Assembly (NCBI GenBank): GCA_001643535.1
Contig: LXTG01000077.1
Span: 1-29,842 of the forward strand
Length of the DNA: 29,842 nt
Source of the DNA: a candidate division NC10 bacterium SPGG6
Lineage (GTDB): Bacteria > Methylomirabilota > Methylomirabilia > Methylomirabilales > CSP1-5
Direction of reading: 5' to 3'
Shown here: positions 16,009 through 22,094 of the stretch, piece by piece
How the letters are laid out: each line of letters opens with the position of its first letter
Numbering within the stretch: position 1 is the stretch's first letter
Program-made: the position numbers and the translations under genes
Notes under the pieces: model-generated
Database searches by the model: none
Seen by the model: only the letters and a program-made list of their open reading frames with translations
What the model was told of the DNA's origin: nothing

Positions 16009-16773
16009 CTACAAGGAAAAACGCTCCCCGAGATAAATTTCCCGGGCCTTTTGGTCTGTGGCCAGCTCAGATGCCGTTCCTGAGAGCAACACCTCCCCCT
16101 TATGCAAGATATAGGCCCGATCGACAATTTGCAAGGTCTCCCGCACATTGTGATCGGTGATGAGGAGACCGATCCCCTTGCTCTTGAGCTGCATCAGCAT
16201 CGCCTGAATGTCGTACACGGCGATGGGATCGATCCCCGAAAACGGCTCATCTAAGAGGATAAATGCAGGAGACATCGCCAGAGAGCGTGCGATCTCGGTC
16301 CGCCGCCGCTCCCCCCCAGAGAGGCTATAGGCCGGTGTCCCAGCGAGGTAGGCGATATTCAGTTCGTGGAGTAGATCATCCACCCGTTTCATCTGCTCCG
16401 CCTCACTCAGGGGAAGAGTCTCGAGAACGGCCATCAAATTCTCCCTCACCGTCAGTCGGCGAAAGACCGATACCTCTTGGGGAAGAAATCCGATTCCCCG
16501 GCGGGCTCGCTGGTAGACGGGCAAGGTGGTAATTTCTTCGCCGTTCAGGAAAACGCGGCCGCCGTCTGGTCGAACGAGGCCGAGGATCATGTAGAAGGTG
16601 GTCGTCTTCCCTGCGCCGTTGGGTCCCAGAAGCCCCACCACCTCCCCCGGATGGATGGCCACACTTACCCCGGAAACGACCTTCCTCTCCTTGAAGACCT
16701 TTACCAACTCTTCGGCCCGAAGACCATCCTTCGAATTCTCCACTTCCGACCTGATGATATGTTCTTGATTCAC
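16009..16773 (-). CDS. lptB: LPS export ABC transporter ATP-binding protein
   Basis: LptB is the cytoplasmic ATPase that powers LptFG to extract LPS from the inner membrane and push it along the LptC-LptA bridge. The 254-residue product has Walker A GPNGAGKTT (50-58), the Q-loop LPQE (97-100), signature LSGGE (151-155), Walker B FILLDE (171-176) and H-loop H208. The start is GTG at 16773, ten bases after lptA. lptF and lptG are not in the window. About 110 non-coding bases separate it from rpoN. Confidence 0.95.
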   Translation of the reverse strand: MNQEHIIRSEVENSKDGLRAEELVKVFKERKVVSGVSVAIHPGEVVGLLGPNGAGKTTTFYMILGLVRPDGGRVFLNGEEITTLPVYQRARRGIGFLPQEVSVFRRLTVRENLMAVLETLPLSEAEQMKRVDDLLHELNIAYLAGTPAYSLSGGERRRTEIARSLAMSPAFILLDEPFSGIDPIAVYDIQAMLMQLKSKGIGLLITDHNVRETLQIVDRAYILHKGEVLLSGTASELATDQKAREIYLGERFSL

Positions 16774-16783
16774 CCGCCCAGAT

Positions 16784-17296
16784 TCACCTCGCCTGTCCCG
16801 GCCGCCGTTTGGGATAGATGACGGCTGTCACCCTTTCGCTTCCATCTCCCTCTACCACCTGACGGTCTTCTTTGAGAAACAAAGTTATCCGCGCCCCGCT
16901 TACCACGTTTTCCTGCCGCCAGGCCTTGGCGTTCCCCTCGAGGACCACCTTCTCTTGCAGGACATAATAGATTGCCCGGTCAGAGACCGACTTGGTCCCG
17001 TCACTCCGGGAAAGACGGACATGGCCAATCGCCCTCATGCGTTCGACCACTTCCATCCCCTCATCGAAGTAGAACTCCATCCGATCGGCGGTAACGGTCA
17101 GGTCTGCCGTCTTGGCCACGACATTCCCAGTGTAGATCGCCCGGCGTTCCTTTCTACTCACCTCCAAATGATCGGCGGTGACGGTTGTCGGCTCCCCCGA
17201 CTCCGGCCCCTGTGAGGAGGGAGGCTGGGCCGCCAGGCCGACCGTTCCGCACAGAACCAGCAGCGTACATCCCACCCATCCTGCCAAGCGGACCAT
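16784..17296 (-). CDS. lptA: LPS transport periplasmic protein (OstA-like)
   Basis: LptA forms the periplasmic beta-jellyroll bridge between LptC and LptD. The 170-residue product has a signal peptide (about 1-23, cleaved near GLAAQ), then an OstA-type domain with TVTADHLEVSRKERRAIYTGNVVAKTADLTVTADRM-like alternating strands (about 37-150). Its ATG overlaps the stop codon of lptC by one base (TAATG). Sequence similarity in this family is low, and the call rests on the strand pattern, the signal peptide and its place between lptC and lptB. Confidence 0.88.
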   Translation of the reverse strand: MVRLAGWVGCTLLVLCGTVGLAAQPPSSQGPESGEPTTVTADHLEVSRKERRAIYTGNVVAKTADLTVTADRMEFYFDEGMEVVERMRAIGHVRLSRSDGTKSVSDRAIYYVLQEKVVLEGNAKAWRQENVVSGARITLFLKEDRQVVEGDGSERVTAVIYPKRRPGQAR

Positions 17297-17940
17297 TACG
17301 GTTGCTCCCGTTTGCCGGACAGGGTGATCTGGGAGGCAATCCGTCCGCGGATGGTCATCCGCTCCAGGATTGTGTCGGCCACCATCCCCTTCCCCCGGAT
17401 TTGATACCCTTCTTTCTCGACCACGACCGGGGCATCGGTGCTGATTTGATGGTTCCCCGCAGACCAGTTGAGGACCTCGGAGAAAACCTTTGTCCCCTGG
17501 CTGGACTCCGACCGGACGTGACCGAAGAGCTGGAGGTCCTTCGTCCTGAGGTTGACAACGGCCTTTTCGGCTAAAGAAATTAATGTTTCCTCACCATTGT
17601 AAATGACGATCCGCACCGGGTGGACGACCCGGGTAAGGATGGCTATTCCTCGATCCTCAAACACATCCGCCTTGTCTGCCTCCACTTCCCACAGTCGCTT
17701 TCCCATCTGCATCTCTGTCATTCGAACCCGCTCAATAGATGTATCGGGCCCCGGCATGGATGAAGAGGGGATATCGGGGCTACCCTTTCCTTCTGCCGCG
17801 TCCGAAATGCGCGGGCCGAGGAGACTCATCCCCGCGAGAGTGACCATCATCGTCATGACACAGGACAACGCTCGCATAATGGTTTTTGCATACCATAGCC
17901 GTGGGGTGAAGTAAAGGGGAAACCCCGAGGGGAAAGGCAT
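17296..17940 (-). CDS. lptC: LPS export protein LptC
   Basis: LptC is the bitopic inner-membrane protein that receives LPS from LptBFG and passes it to LptA. The 214-residue product has one N-terminal hydrophobic segment (about 22-42) and a beta-rich domain (about 70-205) with the typical AEKAVVNLRTKDLQLFGHV and the repeated strand pattern of LptC/OstA folds. Start is uncertain: ATG at 17940 gives a 21-residue extension; ATG at 17877 would start directly at the membrane segment, which is more usual. Neither has a clear ribosome binding site. Upstream, where kdsC or kdsD is often found, there is instead a glutaryl-CoA dehydrogenase gene. Confidence 0.85.
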   Translation of the reverse strand: MPFPSGFPLYFTPRLWYAKTIMRALSCVMTMMVTLAGMSLLGPRISDAAEGKGSPDIPSSSMPGPDTSIERVRMTEMQMGKRLWEVEADKADVFEDRGIAILTRVVHPVRIVIYNGEETLISLAEKAVVNLRTKDLQLFGHVRSESSQGTKVFSEVLNWSAGNHQISTDAPVVVEKEGYQIRGKGMVADTILERMTIRGRIASQITLSGKREQP

Positions 17941-17988
17941 TGCGCCAGGGTTTATGGGCCGAGGGGCGAGAGGGTGGGAGAGGACGAA

Positions 17989-19233
17989 TCAGGCGAAGGC
18001 ACTCAGGCCGGTGATGTCCCGACCTAAGATGAGGGTGTGAATCTCGTGCGTCCCTTCATAGGTGTACAGCGTTTCCAAATTCAGCATGTGGCGAATGACC
18101 GGATACTCGTCCACGATACCAGCGGCTCCCAGAATCTCCCGGGCCATCCGCGCAATCTCCCGGGCCTTCTCCACGTTGTTCATCTTGGCCAAAGAAATCT
18201 GCGTATGCCGGACTTGTCCCGCTTGCTTTAACTGGCCCAGCCGAAGACAGAGAAGTTGGGCCTTCGTGATTTCGGTGAGCATATAGACGAGCTTTCGCTG
18301 CACCAGCTGGTACCCGGCGATGGGCCGGCCAAATTGGACTCTCGCCTTGGCATACTTCAGAGCAACGTCGTAGCAGGTCATGGCCGCGCCTACGGCTCCC
18401 CAAGCGATGCCATACCTCGCCTGGTTCAGACACATCAAAGCCGCCTTGACCCCCTGCTCGGTCCCCGGGAGGAGATTCCCCCGGGGGATACGGCAATCTT
18501 GGAAGATGAGCTCGGAGGTCACGGAGGCGCGGAGGGAAAATTTCCCATGGATTTCCCTGCTGGTGAAGCCCGGCCTCCCCTTCTCCACCAAGAATCCGCG
18601 GATCCCTTCATCGGCGCGGGCCCAGACGATCGCGACATCCGCGATCGTGCCATTGGTAATCCACACCTTACTCCCATTGAGAATATAGTGGTCGCCCCGT
18701 CGAACGGCCTTGGTCACCATGCCTGCCAGATCGGATCCGTGGTCCGCCTCGGTGAGCCCGAAGCACCCCACCTTTTCTCCTTTGGCGAGCTGAGGAAGCC
18801 ACTCTTCCTTCTGCGCCTCCGTCCCAAAGGTGTAGATCGGATACATGACTAATGCCCCTTGGACCGAAGCAAAGCTCCTGAGTCCGCTATCACCTCGCTC
18901 GAGCTCCTGCATGATAAGCCCATAGACCATTTCGGTGACCCCAGGACAACCGTAGCCGTGAAGATTGGCCCCTAGAACTCCCATCTCTCCCAGGCGCGGG
19001 ATGAGTCCCACCGGGAAGGTCCCCTGTCGGTGATGTGCTTCGATGATCGGAAGGACTTCGCCATCGACGAAGGCTCGGACCGTCTCCCGGACCAAACGTT
19101 CTTCATCCGTATACAGTTCATCTAGCCGGTAATAATCAAGGCCAGTAAATGGATCCATATCGATCTCTGTAGTCCGAAGGGAAAGGCGTCTGGTGAGAGG
19201 AAAATACCATGGCCGCCCAGGGAAGACAAGCAT
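17989..19233 (-). CDS. gcdH: Glutaryl-CoA dehydrogenase-like acyl-CoA dehydrogenase
   Basis: This 414-residue flavoenzyme belongs to the acyl-CoA dehydrogenases and matches glutaryl-CoA dehydrogenase, which oxidises and decarboxylates glutaryl-CoA to crotonyl-CoA with FAD. Visible are ERGDSGLRSFASVQ with R119 (the human Arg94 position), CFGLTEADHGSD (157-168), KVWITNG, GKFSLRAS, NQARYGIAWGA, and TYEGTHE with catalytic E393. From memory the resemblance to the human enzyme is strong along the whole core. AAGGAG lies directly before ATG 19233, but homologues suggest M26 (ATG at 19158, MDPFTG), so the first 25 residues are doubtful. No electron-transfer flavoprotein or other lysine/benzoyl-CoA degradation genes are adjacent. 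Confidence 0.88.
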   Translation of the reverse strand: MLVFPGRPWYFPLTRRLSLRTTEIDMDPFTGLDYYRLDELYTDEERLVRETVRAFVDGEVLPIIEAHHRQGTFPVGLIPRLGEMGVLGANLHGYGCPGVTEMVYGLIMQELERGDSGLRSFASVQGALVMYPIYTFGTEAQKEEWLPQLAKGEKVGCFGLTEADHGSDLAGMVTKAVRRGDHYILNGSKVWITNGTIADVAIVWARADEGIRGFLVEKGRPGFTSREIHGKFSLRASVTSELIFQDCRIPRGNLLPGTEQGVKAALMCLNQARYGIAWGAVGAAMTCYDVALKYAKARVQFGRPIAGYQLVQRKLVYMLTEITKAQLLCLRLGQLKQAGQVRHTQISLAKMNNVEKAREIARMAREILGAAGIVDEYPVIRHMLNLETLYTYEGTHEIHTLILGRDITGLSAFA

Positions 19234-19277
19234 CGACTCCTTCCCTGAGGGAAGAGAGAAAACCTTGGGGCTGATCG

Positions 19278-19376
19278 TCAGGGCGCCGGCAACTCTACCG
19301 CCCTCATCCCGAGTTGCTTGCGGTATTCAGGATTCTCGATGACGCACCCTCCTTCACCTCAGATGATCCCGATCAT
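19278..19376 (-). other. Possible micro-ORF with an in-frame TGA
   Basis: From ATG at 19376 the minus strand reads five codons (MIGII), a TGA at 19359-19361, and then 26 codons of ordinary protein-like sequence (GEGGCVIENPEYRKQLGMR, then AVELPAP) before a second TGA at 19278. There is no ribosome binding site before the ATG. It could be a decayed or frame-disrupted small gene, chance, or (less likely) a selenocysteine codon. I do not recognise the peptide. Confidence 0.25.
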
Positions 19377-19386
19377 AATTACAGCC

Positions 19387-19402
19387 GGGGGGAAGGCCCC
19401 CC
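19387..19402 (-). terminator. GC hairpin after the micro-gene pair
   Basis: GGGGGG (19387-19392) and CCCCCC (19397-19402) pair around an AAGG loop, 15 bases beyond the stop codon of the 21-codon gene. No T run follows on the minus strand, so termination is uncertain. Confidence 0.35.
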
Positions 19403-19416
19403 AGCAGGCACTGCTT

Positions 19417-19482
19417 TTATTTCTTCTTTCCTTTCTTCTTTGCGGCCTTCTTCTTAGTAGCTGCCTTTTTCTTCTTTGCCAT
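19417..19482 (-). CDS. Lysine/alanine-rich micro-protein, 21 residues (copy 1)
   Basis: The tiny gene reads ATG (19480-19482) to TAA (19417-19419) and encodes 21 residues: 13 Lys, 5 Ala, one Thr, one Gly and the initial Met, arranged as Lys runs of three or four separated by Ala pairs. It begins MAKKKKAAT. The Shine-Dalgarno AAGGAGGTGA is a near-perfect anti-16S match nine bases from ATG. Composition resembles the C-terminal tails of histone H1 or Hc1-like proteins, so nucleic-acid or polyphosphate binding is a reasonable guess; no function is established. It is the downstream member of a 129-base tandem duplication. AAG and AAA codons are mixed, which argues against a simple A-rich slippage tract. 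Confidence 0.65.
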   Translation of the reverse strand: MAKKKKAATKKKAAKKKGKKK

Positions 19483-19539
19483 CCAGTCTCACCTCCTTTC
19501 CTCGCACGTCATTCTTCGCGACCTAGCAAGGTACCGCCC

Positions 19540-19611
19540 CTACTTCTTTTTCTTGGCCTTAGGAGCTGCCTTCTTCGTCGCCTTTTTCGCCTTCTTCCTC
19601 TTGGCTGCCAT
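19540..19611 (-). CDS. Lysine/alanine-rich micro-protein, 23 residues (copy 2)
   Basis: ATG (19609-19611) to TAG (19540-19542) encodes 23 residues: 12 Lys, 7 Ala, one Arg, one Thr, one Pro and Met. It begins MAAKRKKAKKAT and ends in four lysines. The ribosome binding site AAAGGGGGTGA is nine bases upstream in the same leader as copy 1. It follows the HEPN-like gene by 64 bases, so it may be co-transcribed with the nucleotidyltransferase/HEPN pair. The AAPKA stretch with Pro and Thr between lysines is typical of histone H1-like tails. No family is recognised; the case for a real gene rests on the duplicated leader and strong start site. Confidence 0.65.
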   Translation of the reverse strand: MAAKRKKAKKATKKAAPKAKKKK

Positions 19612-19675
19612 CCAGTCTCACCCCCTTTCCTCGTGGGTCATCCCCCGCGACTCTGTCCGGGAGATCCGTCATACG

Positions 19676-20125
19676 CTATAACAGGCGCGTCTGGGCATCC
19701 TTGGCATAGACGCGTTTCGCCGCAGCGCCCACCAGTTGCTCCGCAACGTTGAGCGTCGATTCCAGCTCATAGAGGGAAATTGGGCGGTCTGCCGACTCCA
19801 AGAACTGTTGTCCCTTCTTTCGAACCTGGTAAAGGTCCTCCACCATCGAGGCGTCTTCCTCACCGACGAGGCAGCACGCCATCTGCAGCAGCGTCCGTGC
19901 CTGATCCCGTCCCCTCGGACGGACGCCTTCCGCCAGCGCGAGCGCCCGGGCTGCTCGGGAGATCGCGTGGGCGGCAACCACGTACGCCCACTCTGCATCC
20001 GACCCGACAATGGCCTGCGCGGTCTTAAGATCTTTCTGAGCCCTCGCCATAAGAGGATTCGCGCGGTGCAAGTCGGCTGCCACCACCTCCACCAAGCCCT
20101 TCGCTTTTAGTTGCTCAAAGATCAT
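19676..20125 (-). CDS. HEPN-like domain protein
   Basis: The 149-residue all-alpha protein looks like a HEPN-fold partner of the upstream nucleotidyltransferase-like protein, judged by size, helix pattern (AHAISRAARALALAEG; LESTLNVAEQLV) and pairing. HEPN RNases use an R-x4-H motif; here the likely site reads RKKGQQ (102-107), so Arg is kept and His is replaced by Gln. Catalysis as an RNase is therefore doubtful. Its ATG at 20125 lies within the last codons of the upstream gene (11-base overlap), which implies coupled expression and probably complex formation, as in MNT-HEPN pairs. Assignment is by pattern and context. Confidence 0.65.
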   Translation of the reverse strand: MIFEQLKAKGLVEVVAADLHRANPLMARAQKDLKTAQAIVGSDAEWAYVVAAHAISRAARALALAEGVRPRGRDQARTLLQMACCLVGEEDASMVEDLYQVRKKGQQFLESADRPISLYELESTLNVAEQLVGAAAKRVYAKDAQTRLL

Positions 20126-20675
20126 GGACCGACCCGATCAAGGGAATCGTGTGCCCCTGCAAGACCTCGCGCAGGAAAGGATCTCCCTCCACTTTCCGCC
20201 GTTGATATTCCCGTTCATCAAAAACCAGGTAGTTGATGCTCCGTCCGATGCGGATCTCCAGGTCCGCTATGCCCCGATTCAAATGAGCCATACGAGGTCG
20301 CCCCACCACTAACAGATCAATCGGCCCGCGCTCCGGAACGTCGGGATCGCCAAAGATGATGGCCACTCGAATTCCAAGAATACTCCCAAGCGCCTCGCCA
20401 ATCGCCTGAGGAACCCCCCGGGTCTTATCGATGATTGCCTTCAGTTCTGGATAGAGGGGGAAAGTTTTATCGACGGTGTAATACCGAAGATTGCCAACCT
20501 TCGTGCTCGTCAGGAGGCCTGCCTTTTCCAAATTATCCAGCTCCCGCTTGATACCCGAGATGTCCCGCTTGAGCTCCCGGACAATTTCCCTCACGTAGAA
20601 CCGCTCGTCTGGACGGCTCAAAAAAAGCTCCAGCATTTCTACCCGGGTTTCAGACGAAAAGAGCCTGCCCAGCAT
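20115..20675 (-). CDS. Winged-helix protein with nucleotidyltransferase-like domain
   Basis: The 186-residue product has an N-terminal winged-helix DNA-binding domain (about 8-70; YVREIVRELKRDISGIKRELDNLEKAGLL, then a wing GNLRYYTVD) and a C-terminal domain resembling minimal nucleotidyltransferases (about 98-175). The active-site region reads FGDPDVPERGPIDLLVVG (108-125), where active MNT enzymes have GS...DxD; Ser and the first Asp are missing, so it is probably catalytically dead. This architecture, paired with a HEPN gene, recalls toxin-antitoxin-like MNT-HEPN modules in which the wHTH could repress its own promoter. The promoter just upstream is bracketed by inverted repeats, which fits. 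ATG at 20675, with GGGAAGATCC upstream. Confidence 0.75.
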   Translation of the reverse strand: MLGRLFSSETRVEMLELFLSRPDERFYVREIVRELKRDISGIKRELDNLEKAGLLTSTKVGNLRYYTVDKTFPLYPELKAIIDKTRGVPQAIGEALGSILGIRVAIIFGDPDVPERGPIDLLVVGRPRMAHLNRGIADLEIRIGRSINYLVFDEREYQRRKVEGDPFLREVLQGHTIPLIGSVHDL

Positions 20676-20685
20676 ATGGATCTTC

Positions 20686-20712
20686 CCTTTGATGAGCTGA
20701 TTACATCAAAGG
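20686..20712. promoter_or_regulatory. Inverted repeat over the -10/start region (candidate operator)
   Basis: CCTTTGATG (20686-20694) and CATCAAAGG (20104 side, at 20704-20712) form a perfect 9-base inverted repeat with a 9-base spacer. It covers the -10 hexamer and presumed transcription start of the wHTH gene, a classical repressor position. A winged-helix dimer encoded by that gene is the obvious candidate binder. Confidence 0.55.
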
Positions 20713-20727
20713 ATACTTTTTTGTCAA
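20700..20727 (-). promoter_or_regulatory. Sigma-70-type promoter of the wHTH/HEPN cassette
   Basis: On the minus strand TTGACA (20722-20727) is followed after 16 bases by TGTAAT (20700-20705, five of six consensus). It lies 25-50 bases upstream of the ATG at 20675 in an A/T-rich island that contrasts with the surroundings. Two inverted repeats flank or overlap it. Confidence 0.65.
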
Positions 20728-20731
20728 CAGT

Positions 20732-20753
20732 TTTTTTGATGGCACTCAAAAAA
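20732..20753. promoter_or_regulatory. Second inverted repeat upstream of the -35
   Basis: TTTTTTGA (20732-20739) and TCAAAAAA (20746-20753) are perfect 8-base arms around TGGCAC. It begins four bases upstream of the -35 hexamer and shares the TTTGATG half-site with the inverted repeat at 20686-20712. It could be a second operator or, read on the plus strand, part of a weak terminator. Confidence 0.45.
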
Positions 20754-20891
20754 GGTTGAAAGGATCGAAGGATACCCCTCTTCGCTTGACACATCTCTTC
20801 AATGGGGGTGGGAGATCCTCGCGGCTGGAAAGGGATTGATCCGGGGGCTGGGTCGGTTCCGCGCCACTACTCGCAGCGAAAGATAAAGGGT

Positions 20892-20963
20892 ATTCCGAAA
20901 CCTAACTAACGGAATGAGGCTTGTTGCGGCTGCAAAGCCCTATGCGGGCCACCTAGGTGGCCC
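20892..20963 (-). terminator. Three-hairpin cluster downstream of yhaM
   Basis: In minus-strand order there is an 18-base perfect palindrome (20946-20963, centre CCTAGG), a bulged stem at 20918-20939 (GGCT/AGCC plus TTGC/GCAA), and ATTCCG/CGGAAT (20892-20897 with 20910-20915) followed by a pyrimidine-rich CCCTTTATCTTTC. This probably ends the transcript that runs from htrA or the acyl-CoA ligase gene through yhaM. Confidence 0.45.
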
Positions 20964-21078
20964 CTCCTCGAGAGGTAAATTCCCATCGATTGTTGACGAA
21001 TTACACCACGATCCAGAAGCCCAGAACCATCACGGCAAGGGCTCCCACACGGGACCCAGAAACCCCTCGCCCCTCCTC

Positions 21079-22071
21079 TCACACCGCCCTGAGCGTTTCC
21101 TCCGGGGATTCCGGTTCCCCAAAGAAGAGGGGGCGCTCGAAGCTCCGGTGAAAGACAGTCCACCCCTCCCGGTGAGGATCAGCGTGCTGCTTGACCAGCT
21201 TTAGGAAGAGGTTGACCTTCCCGTCCAGGTTCTCTACCGCATGCAGAACCAGGGCCTCAATCGTCTTCGGACGCCGCGGTGACCCCCACTCATACTGTCC
21301 GTGATGGCTCAAGATGTTGTGAAGCAGCTCCATCCGCAGTCGGGGGGGGAAATCGGGCATCTGTTCGATCTGCGCCTCAACAAATAGCACTCCCTGAGTA
21401 ATGTGACCGAGCAACCGCCCCTCGTCGGAGTAGTCGAACCCGCGTTCCCAATCGAGCTCAAAGATCTTCCCTACATCATGGAGGATGGCGCTGGCGAGGA
21501 GGAGGTCGCGATCGACCGCTCCCTTGTAATGCGAAGCGATGGCCTCGCACAACTGCACTACTGAAACGGTATGTTCCAACAGGCCTCCGACGTACGCGTG
21601 GTGAAGCTCTTTGGCCGCCGGGGCAGCAGCAAAAGCCTCACGAAAGCCTTCCCCCTCAAAGATGCGAGAGAGGAGACGATTGAGCGGCTCGCTCGTGAAA
21701 GCGCGGATCGTCTCCTGGAGAAAGGTCAGCATGGAGGCCACATCGGCCTCAGTGGCGGGAAGAAAATCTTCCGGGGCCGCCTCACCCTCCCGCGCCAGGC
21801 GCAACCGCTGGATAGTGAGTTGTGTCTCTCCCTGATAATTCCCCACCACGCCTTGCACTTTTACCAGATCCCCCTCCCGGACCCGTTCCCCGATCCCATC
21901 AAGGTCCTCCCACATCACCGCGGGCATCTCACCGGTCCGATCTGTCAAGAGAAGGGTCAGAAAGGCCTCGCCACTCTTCCGGATGCGGTGTTGGGGATTT
22001 CGCACCAGAAAGAAAGAAGTCACGGTGTCATTGAGCTTCAAGTCCTTGACGGCTACCCGCTCCGCCGCCAT
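21079..22071 (-). CDS. 3'-5' exoribonuclease YhaM-like (OB-fold plus HD domain)
   Basis: YhaM proteins are cytoplasmic 3'-5' exonucleases acting on RNA (and single-stranded DNA). The product has an OB-fold nucleic-acid-binding domain (about 8-95; VTSFFLVRN, LTLLLTDRTGEMPAVMWED) and an HD phosphohydrolase domain (about 150-300) with HHAYVGGLLEHT and the metal-binding ILHDVGKI, then LLHNILSHHG. I chose ATG 22071 (330 residues) because GGGGAGGG lies eight bases upstream and family members begin shortly before VKDL. In-frame ATG 22095, which overlaps the stop of the acyl-CoA ligase as TGATG, is the alternative. The short distance argues for co-transcription with that gene. Confidence 0.88.
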   Translation of the reverse strand: MAAERVAVKDLKLNDTVTSFFLVRNPQHRIRKSGEAFLTLLLTDRTGEMPAVMWEDLDGIGERVREGDLVKVQGVVGNYQGETQLTIQRLRLAREGEAAPEDFLPATEADVASMLTFLQETIRAFTSEPLNRLLSRIFEGEGFREAFAAAPAAKELHHAYVGGLLEHTVSVVQLCEAIASHYKGAVDRDLLLASAILHDVGKIFELDWERGFDYSDEGRLLGHITQGVLFVEAQIEQMPDFPPRLRMELLHNILSHHGQYEWGSPRRPKTIEALVLHAVENLDGKVNLFLKLVKQHADPHREGWTVFHRSFERPLFFGEPESPEETLRAV

Positions 22072-22094
22072 CTTGATTCCCTCCCCGATGCCCA

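Larger units (their letters stand above)
19417..19651 (-). repeat. 129-base tandem duplication carrying two micro-genes
   Basis: Two copies of leader plus micro-gene lie 129 bases apart (ATGs at 19611 and 19482). From GTCGCG (19646-19651 and 19517-19522) through the start codon and into codon 2, 39 of 46 bases agree, including CGAGGAAAGG, GGTGAGACTGG and ATGGCA. The leaders are better conserved than the coding parts, which differ in length (23 and 21 codons) and in codon order. Confidence 0.75.
20676..21078. other. 403-base gap between yhaM and the wHTH gene
   Basis: From the yhaM side it holds a short hydrophobic open frame (21001-21048), three hairpins (20892-20963), about 130 bases in which I see nothing, and then the promoter/operator region of the wHTH gene (20686-20753). 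No tRNA or conserved gene was found in it. Confidence 0.6.

Noticed and set aside
19403..19425. Plus-strand AGCAG-GCA-CTGCT hairpin followed by TTTTATTTCTT
   Set aside because: It resembles a small intrinsic terminator, but there is no plus-strand gene for it to end and the T run is explained by the lysine codons of the micro-gene on the minus strand.
20786..20791. Plus-strand TTGACA in the gap downstream of yhaM
   Set aside because: No -10-like hexamer lies 15-19 bases downstream and no plus-strand gene follows.
20860..20990. Possible tRNA in the hairpin-rich gap after yhaM
   Set aside because: The hairpins do not form a cloverleaf and there is no T-loop GTTC-A-A/G-T pattern in a matching place.
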